A stretch of 64,000 nt of DNA from Tausonia pullulans (Eukaryota > Basidiomycota > Tremellomycetes > Cystofilobasidiales > Mrakiaceae): the NCBI GenBank assembly GCA_951802195.1, contig OX637625.1:186001-250000 (forward strand), written 5' to 3'. Both the position numbers and the translations under genes were made by a program. Shown in pieces: positions 33,499-43,951 of this stretch. Within the stretch, counting starts at the first letter, position 1, and each line of letters begins with the position of its first letter. The notes under the pieces were generated by a model. It saw only the letters and a list, made by a program, of their open reading frames with translations, searched no databases and was not told where the DNA came from.

Positions 33499-36400
33499 AT
33501 GCACCGGTCCATCTTCCGGTCCTCCTCGTCCCTCCTCTTGCGTGCTCCTGGCGCCCCGCGGCCCTCGGCGGCGTCGGTGGTGACTGGCCTCAACGGACGG
33601 CGCCTACTTTCTTCGACCCTCCCGGCCCGATTCGCGTCGAGCCCAGCGCCGGAGAAGAACGCTACTCCCGCTCCTACCAGCCCCTCTGCAGCTTCTTCAG
33701 GTATGCCGTATCGTTGCTGCTTGATCAGACCCAATGGACGCTGGCTGAACAAAGCTGGTCCTTCGACTCTTTCTCCTTGCAGTTGCTCAGACGACCTCAT
33801 CGAGCACCCCCCCGTCAGCTTTCAGCGTTTCTCGTGAGTTGTCACATCGACCTCTCCAGCTCGTCTTCTGAGTTCCCTTTGACTGGATTACCCCCAGGGA
33901 GAGCTAGCCCGCTTATGAGTACATCTTTCTTTTGCCAGCCTCCGGAGTCGTGTCGCCTTCTCAGTCCGCCAGCTCCAACCCACCGGCGTCGAATACCGAG
34001 GAAGGCATGCCATCTGTCCAGGAGATCATTGAGGACATCGGCATTTCCGCTCAAGGTGAGCCCCATTCCCTGGCTGTTTCAAGCACATATCCTCCTTGCC
34101 GTTGACAGGCGCGTATCAGTGCTGACGTTCCTTCCTGTCGCTGCTCTCCAGACCTTGCGAAGGACGCTGTCGCTGCTGCGTCCGATCTTGTCCAAAAGGT
34201 CTCATCCGGTGAGGGACTCTCTTGCTGCTTCTCGCTCTGTCCTAAAGCAGCGGCTTATACTCCGTTTTTGCACGTGAAGCAACCTCAACACCCACGGCAC
34301 CCTCGACCTCGACTTCGACCTCGACTTCTTCTCCTCCGATCATCAAGAAGCGGTTCCTGACCCTCAGCATAGACGATCTTACTCGGCGGGACAAGGTCAG
34401 CTTCTTCCTTCCCCTCTGTGCCTCTTCTTGTTAGCCAGGCTTACCTTCTCCACTTCGGACGTGTCCTGCAGATCGTAATCGACCCAGGCCTTCCCGACGG
34501 CGAGGTTCCGGACGTGTCCGAGTTGCCTCCCCTTCGCTACTTTGGCATCTGGCTCGACAAGGACACCCGGCCCTTTGTCAAGGCCTCTTTGGAGAACGCC
34601 CTTGGGGACCCGCTCCCGATGGACAAGCACGCCGAAGAGCTCGCCCGACGTGTGCGTTATTATTCCACCCCGTTCGCAATTGGGTTAACCTGTCCGATCG
34701 ACTGACTGTCAATCTTTCTCCAATAGGGCTCTGCGAGATATCGCGATCTTCTCTTGAAAAGAGAGACTCCTGGAAAGCCTAGTGCCGAGGCGACGATCAG
34801 TGGTAAGGAGTTTGAACGCAGGGCGCAGGCGGCCAAGAAGGAACCGGTGCGTTGTCTCTGCCCATCAATGCGCAATAGGGACGAGGTAGGATCGTTGACT
34901 GCGTACAAATGTTGGTCTATCTCAGAAAGATTCTTTTAAGGAGTCTGTTACCATCATCGGCGTGTGGTCGCGACCGCGGAAACCAGAGATGCAGAACAAA
35001 GTTTCGAAGTGGCTTCAGTTTGCGGACATCACGACTGAGGATGGCACTAAGGTGAGGCTTAAATGCTGAAAGTTGTGTGCAGTTGAGGAACTGAAGAGTC
35101 GGCGTTGCTTCCTTGAGATTGTGGCCTCGACGAAGGGGTAGGTCGCTCTCCGGCTTGACTGCTCGTTAGAATCGAAGAGCTGATCCTTCATCATCCTTTC
35201 GGCTTTTTCATTAGCCATCCGATGGCGAGCATTGTCCAGCCTGGAGACCTCGTGGCCGTCACCGGAAGCCAGGTTGCCTGGAAAGGTCCCGATAACATGA
35301 TTCGCGTGGAGGACATGACAGTGTTACCAACTGTGCGTCGCGGTTTCCTTCCTGCCTCTATGCTCATGGGATGACATACTGACCTTTTCTGCTGAGGCAT
35401 GCCCATCAGAGCCGGCGAAGAGAGTGGGAGGACGCTCGTCGGCTTCCCCTTGTGGCTGCCGCGACCGCAACGCCCTTGGACGACGCTGTTTCGTTGGCGG
35501 ACTTTCACAAGCGGCTGGAGGCTGAAACTCGCGCCGAGTGGCCCGGCATGCGAGCGGTGGGTGGTAATGCCTTGAGAGAGCTAGGAAACACTATTCTGAT
35601 ACTTCCGTGGGCCGACCCTTTCCCCCTTCTCCACCAGATCACTGTGACAGGAGTCGTCACCGAATTTACGACGTTGAAGCAGTCCAGCTTTATCAAGATC
35701 TCGGACGGGACGCATACAGTGAGCAGCAACGCCCCTCCTTTCCCTGGCATTGACGAGCGACTGTTATTGATCTCGGCACTCGTCCACTCCAGCTCCGGCA
35801 GATGGCTTGCAAGTAGTGAGTCAACCACATTTCGTTTTGGTGCTTGTGATCTGTTTTTGACTTTTTGTCCTCGTCCGGCCCACCAGTCTTCCGGCCCAGG
35901 GGATGATCCGCGTTGGTGACACGGTGGCCATCAGTGGCCAGCTTATGGCGAAGTCCGACAGAGGCGAGGCTCTGCTTGCCTTCCACGATAATCAGACTCG
36001 GCTCCTCAAGCTCGCTGAAGCGTCATTGAATAATGCGGCGTCGTCCTCGGCTCCTGATTCGATGTTCTCGGATGAAGCCACGCCTTCTATCGCCAACTCG
36101 CCCTCCCTCGCTCCCAACTCCCCTTCCTCCCCATCTTCCACCGCCGCGACCACCCCCTTATCCTCTTCCCTCTCTTCGTCATCCCCTCTCTCAGCCTCCA
36201 ACGCCGACAAGCCCTCTTCCTCTTCTTCTTCCTCCTCCTCCGCCTTCGCTGGAAGTGACGGCGCCAACGCCGCCGTTCTCTCTTCGATGACTTCCAACCA
36301 CGCCTTCCGGACGCGCGTCATTCAACTCCTTGCGCACCGGAGCATGTTCACGCCCAAAGATGACCACGTCACCCTCATCCACCACTTTGACACGGCTGCT

Positions 36401-36857
36401 GTCGACGAGGACCACGTTCTCTCGCTCATCTGGGAAAAGTTCTCACACATGGCCGTCCAGCGCAAGTCGCCCAAGTACACGATGCGGTTCGATCACCTCG
36501 TTTGGGACGACAAGGTCGCCATCCTCACCGTCGAGGACATCGAGCTCGTCGACGAGGGACTCTCGGAGTACGAGCGGGCGCTCTGGTCTCTCCCTGGAGC
36601 GACGGCTCGCCGCTTCCACGTGCGTCTCTCGCGCTCTAGCTGCTGGTTGTTTCTATGGGCCCGGCTGACCCTTCTCCCCCTCCTCCTTGCCCCACTCGCA
36701 GCTTACTGTCTGCCGGATGGGCGGCAAGAGCACCCAGGACGCCGCCAAGCGGCTTGCCCTCCGGTTCCGCCAGAAGGAGGTCCACACGTTCCACTACGTC
36801 CGCGCCAAGACGAGCGTCTCGTTCGAGGGCAAGTTCTATGCCCGGGAGATGGTTTGA
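33499..36857 (+). CDS. Unrecognised mitochondrial protein with OB-fold-like segments
   Basis: I do not recognise the family. The N-terminus MHRSIFRSSSSLLLRAPG, with RRLLSSTLPARFASS after it, looks like a mitochondrial targeting sequence. A Thr/Ser/Pro linker leads to KKRFLTLSIDDLTRRDKIV and a helical, charged region. Three segments look like OB-fold strands: VTIIGVWSRPRKPEMQNK to DLVAVTGSQVAWKG; ITVTGVVTEFTTLKQSSF to VGDTVAISGQLMAKS; and possibly part of the C-terminal domain. A polyserine insert lies at about 36040-36260. The C-terminal 190 residues (about 36280-36857) have few repeats and no motif known to me. A 20-nt exon at 35793-35812 joins THT to LPAQGM in phase. About ten introns are inferred. 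Nucleic-acid binding in mitochondria is a guess from the OB-like strands. Confidence 0.65.
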
Positions 36858-36989
36858 GGAAGGGGGGTTTCCTTTTCAGATTATTCAGATAGAAAAGTTG
36901 TTGGCTCGCTGGGTGTCATGGCAAATCGTGGCTGAGAGGGAGGGGGTCTAACAAGGCCGGAATAGGTTGTTGTGAGAGGAGCGGGATTA

Positions 36990-37712
36990 TCAATCGTACA
37001 CTGCAGACCCAAAGAGTGAGAAGGAAGGAGTCAGCCATAAAGATCACAAGGGCAGTGGTGCGATAGAGAAAGACTCACCGTGGACGACGGCGTAGACTGT
37101 CCGAAGAAGGCCAGGGTCGCGCGATAGCAGGGAGAGGCAGCAGCGCCGCGTCAGACCTCGCGCACGCGCGTCGTCGTTCGACCGGCAACTCACCTCCAAT
37201 CCAGAGAAGGAGAAAGGCGAGCAGACTGTCCTGGTCAAACTTAAGGAGGTCCCTGTAGAACAAACAGCGAGCAGACATCAGCACTGCTAGCGTCAGCCAC
37301 GGCTTCTTCCCTCTCACGAGCTCCGTTCACTCTCTTCTCTCCTGTCATGAGAAGACTCACCACCACCCATGCTGGAAGTACTTGCTCGGCTTTCCCTGGC
37401 ACTGAACCCCCGCCACAACGACGGCCGTCACGACGATTGTCCCGAGGAAGAAGGCGAAACCCGTGAGGTTCTCGAGCCCGATCACGCCGGAGACGGCGCC
37501 TGCGAAGCATGAGACAAGCGTTCGCATCGAGGCGAGGGCATTCTGGTAGCGCATGAATGTGTGTGAGAGCAGGGAACAGAGGGGGCTGAGGTAGAGGGAA
37601 CGACACAAACGTTGTTGTACAGGAGGTGAGGCGGGAAGATGGGCAGGGGAGCCTCCTTGTCAGGCGGCGCGGCGCTGGCGCCGGGGGGTTGCATGAACTC
37701 CATGATCTGCAT
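36990..37712 (-). CDS. EMC6: ER membrane protein complex subunit 6
   Basis: This is EMC6, a small core subunit of the ER membrane insertase complex. The start MQIMEFMQPPGAS is at 37712. After a short cytosolic N-terminus, YNN joins NALASMRTLVSCFAGAVSG. The next parts are IGLENLTGFAFFLGTIVV and KYFQHGWWDLLKFDQDSL, followed by LLAFLLLWIG. An 18-nt exon (37079-37096) encodes VYAVVH, and the last exon adds VYD and the stop at 36990. The ending (WIG-VYAVVHVYD) matches the usual family end, so the short exon is well supported. The product is about 122 aa with three hydrophobic segments, normal for EMC6. Five exons are used. The gene lies tail to tail with the OB-protein gene, 132 bp apart. Confidence 0.92.
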
Positions 37713-37981
37713 GGACACGACTCAGCTGACTGTCTGTCTCGACGCGGAAGGGTCGCGTACGCACGGAAGATGGCGGTTTAGGACAAGTGAGCCTGCGGGT
37801 GTCGCTGGCGAGGCACCCCTCCAGGCGCGGTCCTCTTGCGCCCCGACCCTCGCCCTCGGGGCAGGCCGCGTTCTCTCGTTGTTTTTGACTTTGCTATAGT
37901 GTGTAGTGCTCGCATGGAAGAAGCCAGAGCCGTGCCATGATACATGAATTCAGAAGTCGATCATCTCCTCACCCCTCCCAT

Positions 37982-39457
37982 TTAGAGATCGATGTAGTCC
38001 TTCGTCTCCCTCTCCGTAAGCTTGCGGAAGACGGGCGCAATCCGCTCCCCGGGAGCGGCGATGAGGTCCTCGGGCTTGGGAACAGTGATGATGCCGATTT
38101 CGACCGTCTTCTCCGTCATCTGGCCCTCAAATCCTTCCTTGAGGGTGAGGAGCGCCGTGTGGATTGCGTCCTCGAGCGAGATGTCGTCGTTGTACCTTGG
38201 GGGACACAGTCGCCATCAACTTTCTTTGTTCATTGCTTCGTCAAACAAGGGCTCAACCCACCGCTTCTCCAGGAAGGTCTTGGCGTTGACCATGTTCTTG
38301 CCAATCGCCGATGCCTTCCACGCCCAGAACGAGCCGGACGGGTCGACCTGGTAGAGCGACGGGCCGCGATGCGTGTCCCAGCCGGCGACGAGAAGCGAGA
38401 CACCGAACGGCCGAACTCCTCTGTTAAACAGGACGGAGGAGAACAGAGGTTAGTCGGGAAGGACAGAGCTGTAAAAATGAGAACAGAGAGCAACAAGGAT
38501 CCTTCCAGGAGGGCAACGCGTCGACGCGCGTCCTCAGCCTCAACCGTTGACCTCAGACACTTCCCGCGTCCATCGCTCCTTCCATACCAGAGAAATGTAG
38601 GATCCAACAGGTCTGAAAAGTGTGAGAGACCAACCCAGATTGCGTCGCCTTTTGCATGATGGTCGCGACCTCCTGGACGAGAACCTTGGTAGGCGGGTAC
38701 TCGTTGTAGATCTTCCAGTACGCCTGGGCCGACTGCCTCGCCTTGGCCACAAGCGTTCGGAAGTCAGGACCCATGCCGGAGTAGACGATGCCGATGTTGG
38801 GGCAGATGACGGCGACGCGCTCAATGGCCGACTCATCGACGAGGATCGAGGGCGACTTCTTCTCCGTGGCGATGACGATGCCGTTGGTGGCTGAGTAGAA
38901 GGAAGGCAGGCGCACGCAATCAGGGTGACAACGAGAGAGTTGCAAGGTGGGGATAGCAGGGCAGGGGACGGCGGGGGAGGCAAGATGCGTGGATAGTAAG
39001 CGAAAGATACTAGTCGGTCCCGAAGCTGGACGTCGAGCGTCGGGCGCCGAGAGCGAGAGACTGCGTCAGGGCGAGTGGGAGCACGTACCCTTGACACCGA
39101 GCGACGTAGATCCGCCGGAAACAACAGCAAGGGCATGCTCAATCTGGACGAGCTGAGGAGGAGGAAGACAGGACGCGCGAACGACGACCCCGGTCGACGT
39201 CAGCGTTGCATGTTCCACGTCCAGGGCCACGCGGCCGCGGGAGATGATGGTGCTCGGCAAGCCGACGCGAGGCCCCAGCCTTGTACATAAATAACGAACC
39301 TTTCCTGAGGGAGAGAAGGTCGTGAGAGAGAAGCTGTAGGCTCCGCCTGAAGGTGGAAAGCAAGCGATGCAGGTGGGCGGTGTCAGCGCGTGAGGTGGAG
39401 GAAAGGCAGCGGTCGGCCGCGGTTGCGAGAGGACGAACCTCCTCCGGGTGCGGCCAT
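37982..39457 (-). CDS. PRE8: 20S proteasome alpha-2 subunit
   Basis: This is the alpha-2 subunit (PSMA2/Pre8) of the 20S core ring, a non-catalytic gate and scaffold subunit. The start at 39457 gives MAAPGG, spliced to [14 protein letters not shown], the alpha-subunit N-terminal signature. It continues [102 protein letters not shown] and ends in a KDYIDL tail with the stop at 37982. The usual IEYALAAV reads IEHALAVV here, a mild substitution. Exon count is about six. The length (near 250 aa) is normal. It shares a 216-bp divergent promoter region with the TRAPPC2L gene. Confidence 0.95.
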
Positions 39458-39673
39458 GATGATAGTTAGGGAGTTTGAGGATCGGGGTTGAGCGGAAGCT
39501 GAAGCGTGTGGAGAAGACCTGGCTAAGGTCAAAAGACGATGGAAGGATGGTAGTGGCGAGGTAGAAGTAGCTAATCGTTGGGAGGAGACAAGCCGGGGTC
39601 GCGTCTCTCTCACTCGTTGCCCTTCTGCTCCCAACGGCCACCATCCCCCTTCGCAACCGACCACTCTCTTGTC
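39458..39673. promoter_or_regulatory. Divergent promoter region, PRE8 / TRAPPC2L
   Basis: Only 216 bp separate the two divergent start codons, so both core promoters lie here. Promoters of fungal proteasome genes can carry a PACE element (GGTGGCAAA core); I looked for it and found only partial matches, such as GGATGGTAGTGGCGA. Confidence 0.5.
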
Positions 39674-40374
39674 ATGGAGTCCTCCCCGTCTCTCTTCATT
39701 GCGTCTCTCGCCTTCATCTCGCCAACAAACACACCCCTTTACCTCCGCTCGTACCCTCCTTCGCCCTCGACCTCCCTCACCCACTGGCACATCTCCTTCG
39801 TCGCCCTTGATTATGTTGAGGACGCGGTTGCTGCCGGCAAGGGCTCCACCAACGGAAAGGAGGGATATCTTGGCCTGCTGCTTGTCGTGGAGGACCTCGC
39901 TGTGTACGTAGTCGGAAGCGCTCGCTCATCCTACTGTTGCTTGCCAGTTGTCGTCCTGACCTGGGGCCCTCCTTTCTTGACAGCTATGGCTACAAACCCT
40001 CCTCCAATATCACTATCCTCGTCTCCCTCCGACTGTCCTCTCAGCAGGTTCCTTCCTCGTCGGTGATGACGGTGCGAGCGCTCCCCCTGTTCTTTCTCTC
40101 CTCCCAGCTCGACGCGCTAGCGCCTCCTGCTTCGACTTGGACGCGTCCTGACTCCGAACCCGATCTCTCTTCCCCTCTCTTTTCCACTGGTTTCCCTCGG
40201 CAGATCTTCCACGCTCTCCACCTCGCCTACCTCCAGGCCATCTCCAACCCCTTTCACCCGCAGCCGACGAACGGCGCGCGCGACCCTAAGGCGTTCGAGT
40301 CGAGCAAGAAGTTCGAGCACCGGATAGCGGAGATCGTCGAGGGGGTGAACAGTGTCGGGCAGGTTGCGGCCTAA
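39674..40374 (+). CDS. TCA17: TRAPP complex subunit, TRAPPC2L/Tca17 type
   Basis: This is a sedlin-like longin-fold subunit of the TRAPP tethering complex, acting in ER-Golgi and intra-Golgi transport. The start MESSPSLFIASLAFISP is at 39674. The longin pattern follows: PLYLRSYPP, then FVALDYVEDAV and GYLGLLLVVEDLAV. An intron after GT joins CTATGGCTAC, giving VYGYKPSSNITILVSL. The last exon encodes IFHALHLAYLQAISNPF and FEHRIAEIVEGV, the usual C-terminal helix with the NPF segment. Two or three introns give about 165-170 aa. The pattern YGY...IFHALH...NPF is typical of TRAPPC2L rather than of TRAPPC2 itself; the exact paralogue is less certain than the family. Confidence 0.85.
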
Positions 40375-42024
40375 TCTTTGCGATGGAAAAGACGGAGAGC
40401 CGGCCCAGAGGGATGCGAAGTGTTTTTGTGGGTCCTCCGGTCAGGACTAGCACTCCCTCGCTTCTATTGTGTAGCTGACGAACTGTCCCCTTGCCCGTCT
40501 GCATCAGACGATCTGATGACTTGACGACCTTCCACTTATCTCGACTTCCCATTTTCAGGCCTTACAGCCCAGCCACCCATTCTCAGTCTCCTCAGTCCTT
40601 TCCCCTCATTTCTTCCCGGTCTCTCAATACCCGCACGCGCCCTGACCTCGGCGCTCGCTCTCTTCAAGGAGGGAGCGTCGAGCTCTCGAATACCCACTTC
40701 CCATGGCGCGTGCGTCACTCAGCAGACCCAAATCGAATGCTCTCTCTCTTTTTCTCAGATTCTTCTCTTTCTCTCCCTCTCTCTCTGTGCGCTTGGCCTG
40801 TCTGTGTAACGAACTTGCGCTTGAGCTCTCTGTTGGCTCCCTTGTGAAGGGGAGATGAGGAGATGCTCTTGGCAGGCACTTGTGCAGAGGGAGGAGGAAA
40901 GGGAGGAGGAAACTTTCAACTAGAGACGAGACCGCGTCGGCCTCTTCTTATGATATCCTCTCTCTGAGAACCTTGGGGTGGGTAACAGATACGGAGGCCA
41001 CAGTTCAGTTCAGTTCCGTCCTTCCTTCCTTCCTACCTGCCTGCCTTCCTTCTTCCAGTCTTTTTCTGTAACGCGGATGCGCCCTGTTTCTTGTCCATGT
41101 CTGGCTCACCGATGAATGAATTGTTTCAACTGAGCGGAAGGTTACCAACAGACATTGGCGGGCGTGCGATGCCGCACAGTGGCTACGAGGGGGGACGCAT
41201 GAGTCTGAACGACACATAGGTAAGTGAAACGAGGAGACGGACCGAAGACGCAGCTGTGACCCCGGCTTCTTCTAGCAGAATAGAGAGTTGAAAGAGTTGG
41301 GGCGATTGCGTCGGGAGGGGAGCGAGTGTATTTCAACCTAAGGGGAAGGGGGGGGGGGGGAGATCGTCATCAGATGAGGCTACGCGAGCGAACGGAGGCG
41401 TGAGAGACTGATTGACGGGTAGAACATCTTATAAAGGGTTGCGCAGACGTCGCTGCAAGGAGCAGAGAGGTCCCAGAAGGAGAATGGCGCAGAGCGCAGA
41501 GTGGAGATCACAAAGCCGAGGCGACCAAGGGTTGGGAGTAGGCTGTTAGGAGGGGAAAGGTGGCAGACCGTCAGCATATCACATCACTCCATGCCAGCTC
41601 GAAAGATAAAACGAGGATCTTACGACTCGTACTTGCAGAGCAAGATCAGGTGCTAGACGACTCCGCTCCCGCCTCGACAAGGACCTAGCTCCCATTCAAT
41701 CTACAGTAAGAATCAGCCTAACGGCTCCGTCAAGGCCGAACTATGCGGTTCACATAAGCACGGCCTGGCGGGCAGAAGCTGAGGGGAACTAGGGCACCAT
41801 GTCCGCCTTGAAGGACATCTCTTGAAGATCCTATCGCAGACACGTGCCCCGAGCAGTCTGCGCTACCCTTGGCCACATCTGGAAAGCAGGTGTGGTGAAT
41901 TTCGAGCCTCAGCTTGTCATAAAGCCCAATGAAACAAGGATTCAATTCAGAGATCAGCACTCAGACCGTCAAGCGTGCAGAAATCGAGGCTAGGTGAGCT
42001 CAGACGGGGGGCAAGGATAAGGTC
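40375..42024. other. Intergenic, no gene seen
   Basis: This 1.65 kb follows the TRAPPC2L gene. It contains C/T-rich stretches at about 40740-40800, a 13-nt G run near 41349 and short frames in all directions. None has a family motif or a plausible splice pattern. Confidence 0.4.
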
Positions 42025-42621
42025 TCAAGCGTTGACGAATGCCTTCTCGGTGCCATCGAAGTCTGGTTGGTTGCTACCTTCTCTACGATATCTACAGCGT
42101 CATTTTCGTGCTCGTCAGTCAGGGGTCCAGGAGAAAGCGACGCAGAGGTGTTCTTACTTGAGGACGTTGTTCTGGATCTTGTCGACTAGGAGAGCTGCAC
42201 CGGCCTTGGTCTTCTAGCCTCCGGCGGCGATGATGCTGGAGTTGAGGTCGGTTCGGCGGTCTCGGCGGCGGCTATATGGAAGGAGAGGAGAGTTTAAGGT
42301 TAGAAATAGTTTCTCCTACAATTACTAGACAGAAGAGTCACACCATGAGGGCGAGAGCGCTGGTTGAAGCCTGGGGGATCGTCTTGAGGTCTTAGGGACC
42401 CTTCCTCCAGAACGTGGGAGCCTTCTCGATAGCAGTTCCGGAGGAGGCGCCAGAGATCTGGAACTGAGAATAAGGAATGTCGTTGAGGCCGGCGTCAGTG
42501 GCGGCAGTGGCGAGGTTCTGGACCTTGTGTTAGGGAGGGGGACCATCCTGTCAGGGTCTTGCGGACTCGCCACCTCGGCTCCGGGCTTGGCCACTTCTGC
42601 GTCTGCGCTCATGCTCAGCAT
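42025..42621 (-). pseudogene. Decayed small protein gene with retained introns
   Basis: The minus strand reads like an intron-containing gene that has lost its frame. ATG at 42621 gives MLSMSADAEVAKPGAE, then an intron with good signals, then VQNLATAATDAGLNDIPYSQ and an EKAPTFWRKGP segment that meets an in-frame TAA. After it the same frame continues DLKTIPQASTSALALM, and an intron follows. The next exon needs a frame change to read TDLNSSIIAAGG, followed by an in-frame TAG and KAGAALLVDKIQNNVLK. A further intron joins in phase to YRREGSNQPDFDGTEKAFVNA and a TGA at 42025. Two stops and one frame change across well-formed codons point to a pseudogene. I do not recognise the family. A shorter functional product of 58 residues cannot be ruled out. 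Confidence 0.55.
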
Positions 42622-43951
42622 TTCCCCTTCGTTCCTTCTTTCGCCACATCATCCCACGCTCCTTGCTTCATGATCCTTCCTTCTTTCATCATTCAGCACC
42701 TGTACCATACTTTTTGTTCTTTCTCACCGTTCTCTTCCCTTCCCTGGCTCTCAGCCCTCATCAATACAAAGCTCAGTTCATTGTAGACTTTGTTCTGCAC
42801 TCTGACTATCATTTGACCCAACACACCTACCTGCCTATGGCCTCCAGCGAGCTCATTCCACCTCCACCACTTCAGTTCCACTTCATTACCGATGCCCCTC
42901 CCTCATCCATCATCATCAGCCCTCAACCTTGGGACTAATCTTTGACAAGAAGACTGAATGTGAGGATCTATAAGGTGGGGGAAGGAGGGGGGAAGCGGAA
43001 GCAAGAAATAAGGAGTAAAGCAGAACCAAGGAGCGAGGAAGAGCAAGGGACTGGCTCAAGAAACGACAACGAAAGGGAGAAGGGAGGGGGAGGGAAGAGA
43101 GAAAGAGAGATGTGGTTAGGAACCAACCGAGGGTCGCCGGGGGAAGTCTCTGTTCTATGTCGTGCCTCCTATCCTGGGACCTGAAACAAGTGTGACCGAG
43201 AGGATGCCGGAACATTCCCTCCGTCGTGAGCGGAGGCTCTTTCTGTGGACCGGGTGGCCGCGATGTTTGAGGAGAGCAGGGCCAGAGCGCGCTCGCTACA
43301 GGTACGTAGAGAAACGCGTGACGTCCAAGCGTGGCGAGGGGAAGCCCCTGCTTCGTTTTTGTCTCCGAGTTCACAACGTCGACCGATGCCCCTGAACGAA
43401 CGCTTCTTTCATCTCGTCGTCATTCACCGCGACCGGCACTCCGAGTCTTCAGTCGAGCCGACCTAACAGGAACTTATTTCGATTTAGTGCACTCTCCATG
43501 GCTTATTTTTGAAGACTTCTCTGCATCTTCTTCATGATGATTTCTCGCCGCCGTCCATTTTCACGCTCATTGTCCTTCTCTGACGTCACCCAGCTGGCCC
43601 GCTTCCTGTTCCTAGTGAGCCCTTGTGCGGTGTTCACAACAATGACGACGATCAGAAACACCAAAACATGGGCATGCAATTGTATAGCGTAGTATGTGCG
43701 CCGGTGGATAGGTAGTCAGAATCATTCCTCTCTTCCGTCCGGTGGCCGTCGGTCTGCAAACACCTCGTTGTTGACAGGTCCTTGATGAGACAGGCGCTAA
43801 ATGCGACGCGGAGACGGCACGAGACGGGGATCTCCGGCCTTTACCCCCACGCGTTTTCTTTCCCGTGATTCGAGAATCCCTCACAGTCATCTTCTTCCTT
43901 CGCTCCGCGTCGCCCTTGCTTCAGCCCTCGTCCAAGGCAGCCAGGCCCCAC
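42622..43951. other. Intergenic before the P450 gene
   Basis: This 1.3 kb holds the upstream region of the decayed gene and the promoter of the P450. A purine-rich block lies at 42960-43140. A 33-codon frame at 42838-42938 (MASSELIPPPPLQFHF...) looks natural in composition, but it has no known domain and no splice partner I can see. It may be a small peptide, an upstream frame or a relic. Confidence 0.4.

Noticed and set aside
33228-34277. Plus-strand frame of 349 codons
   Set aside because: It runs through exons and introns of the OB-protein gene in another frame and crosses its start; composition is P/S/R-rich.
42838-42938. 33-codon frame MASSELIPPPPLQFHF
   Set aside because: The composition is natural but it is short, has no known domain, and no splice donor leads on; not enough to call a gene.
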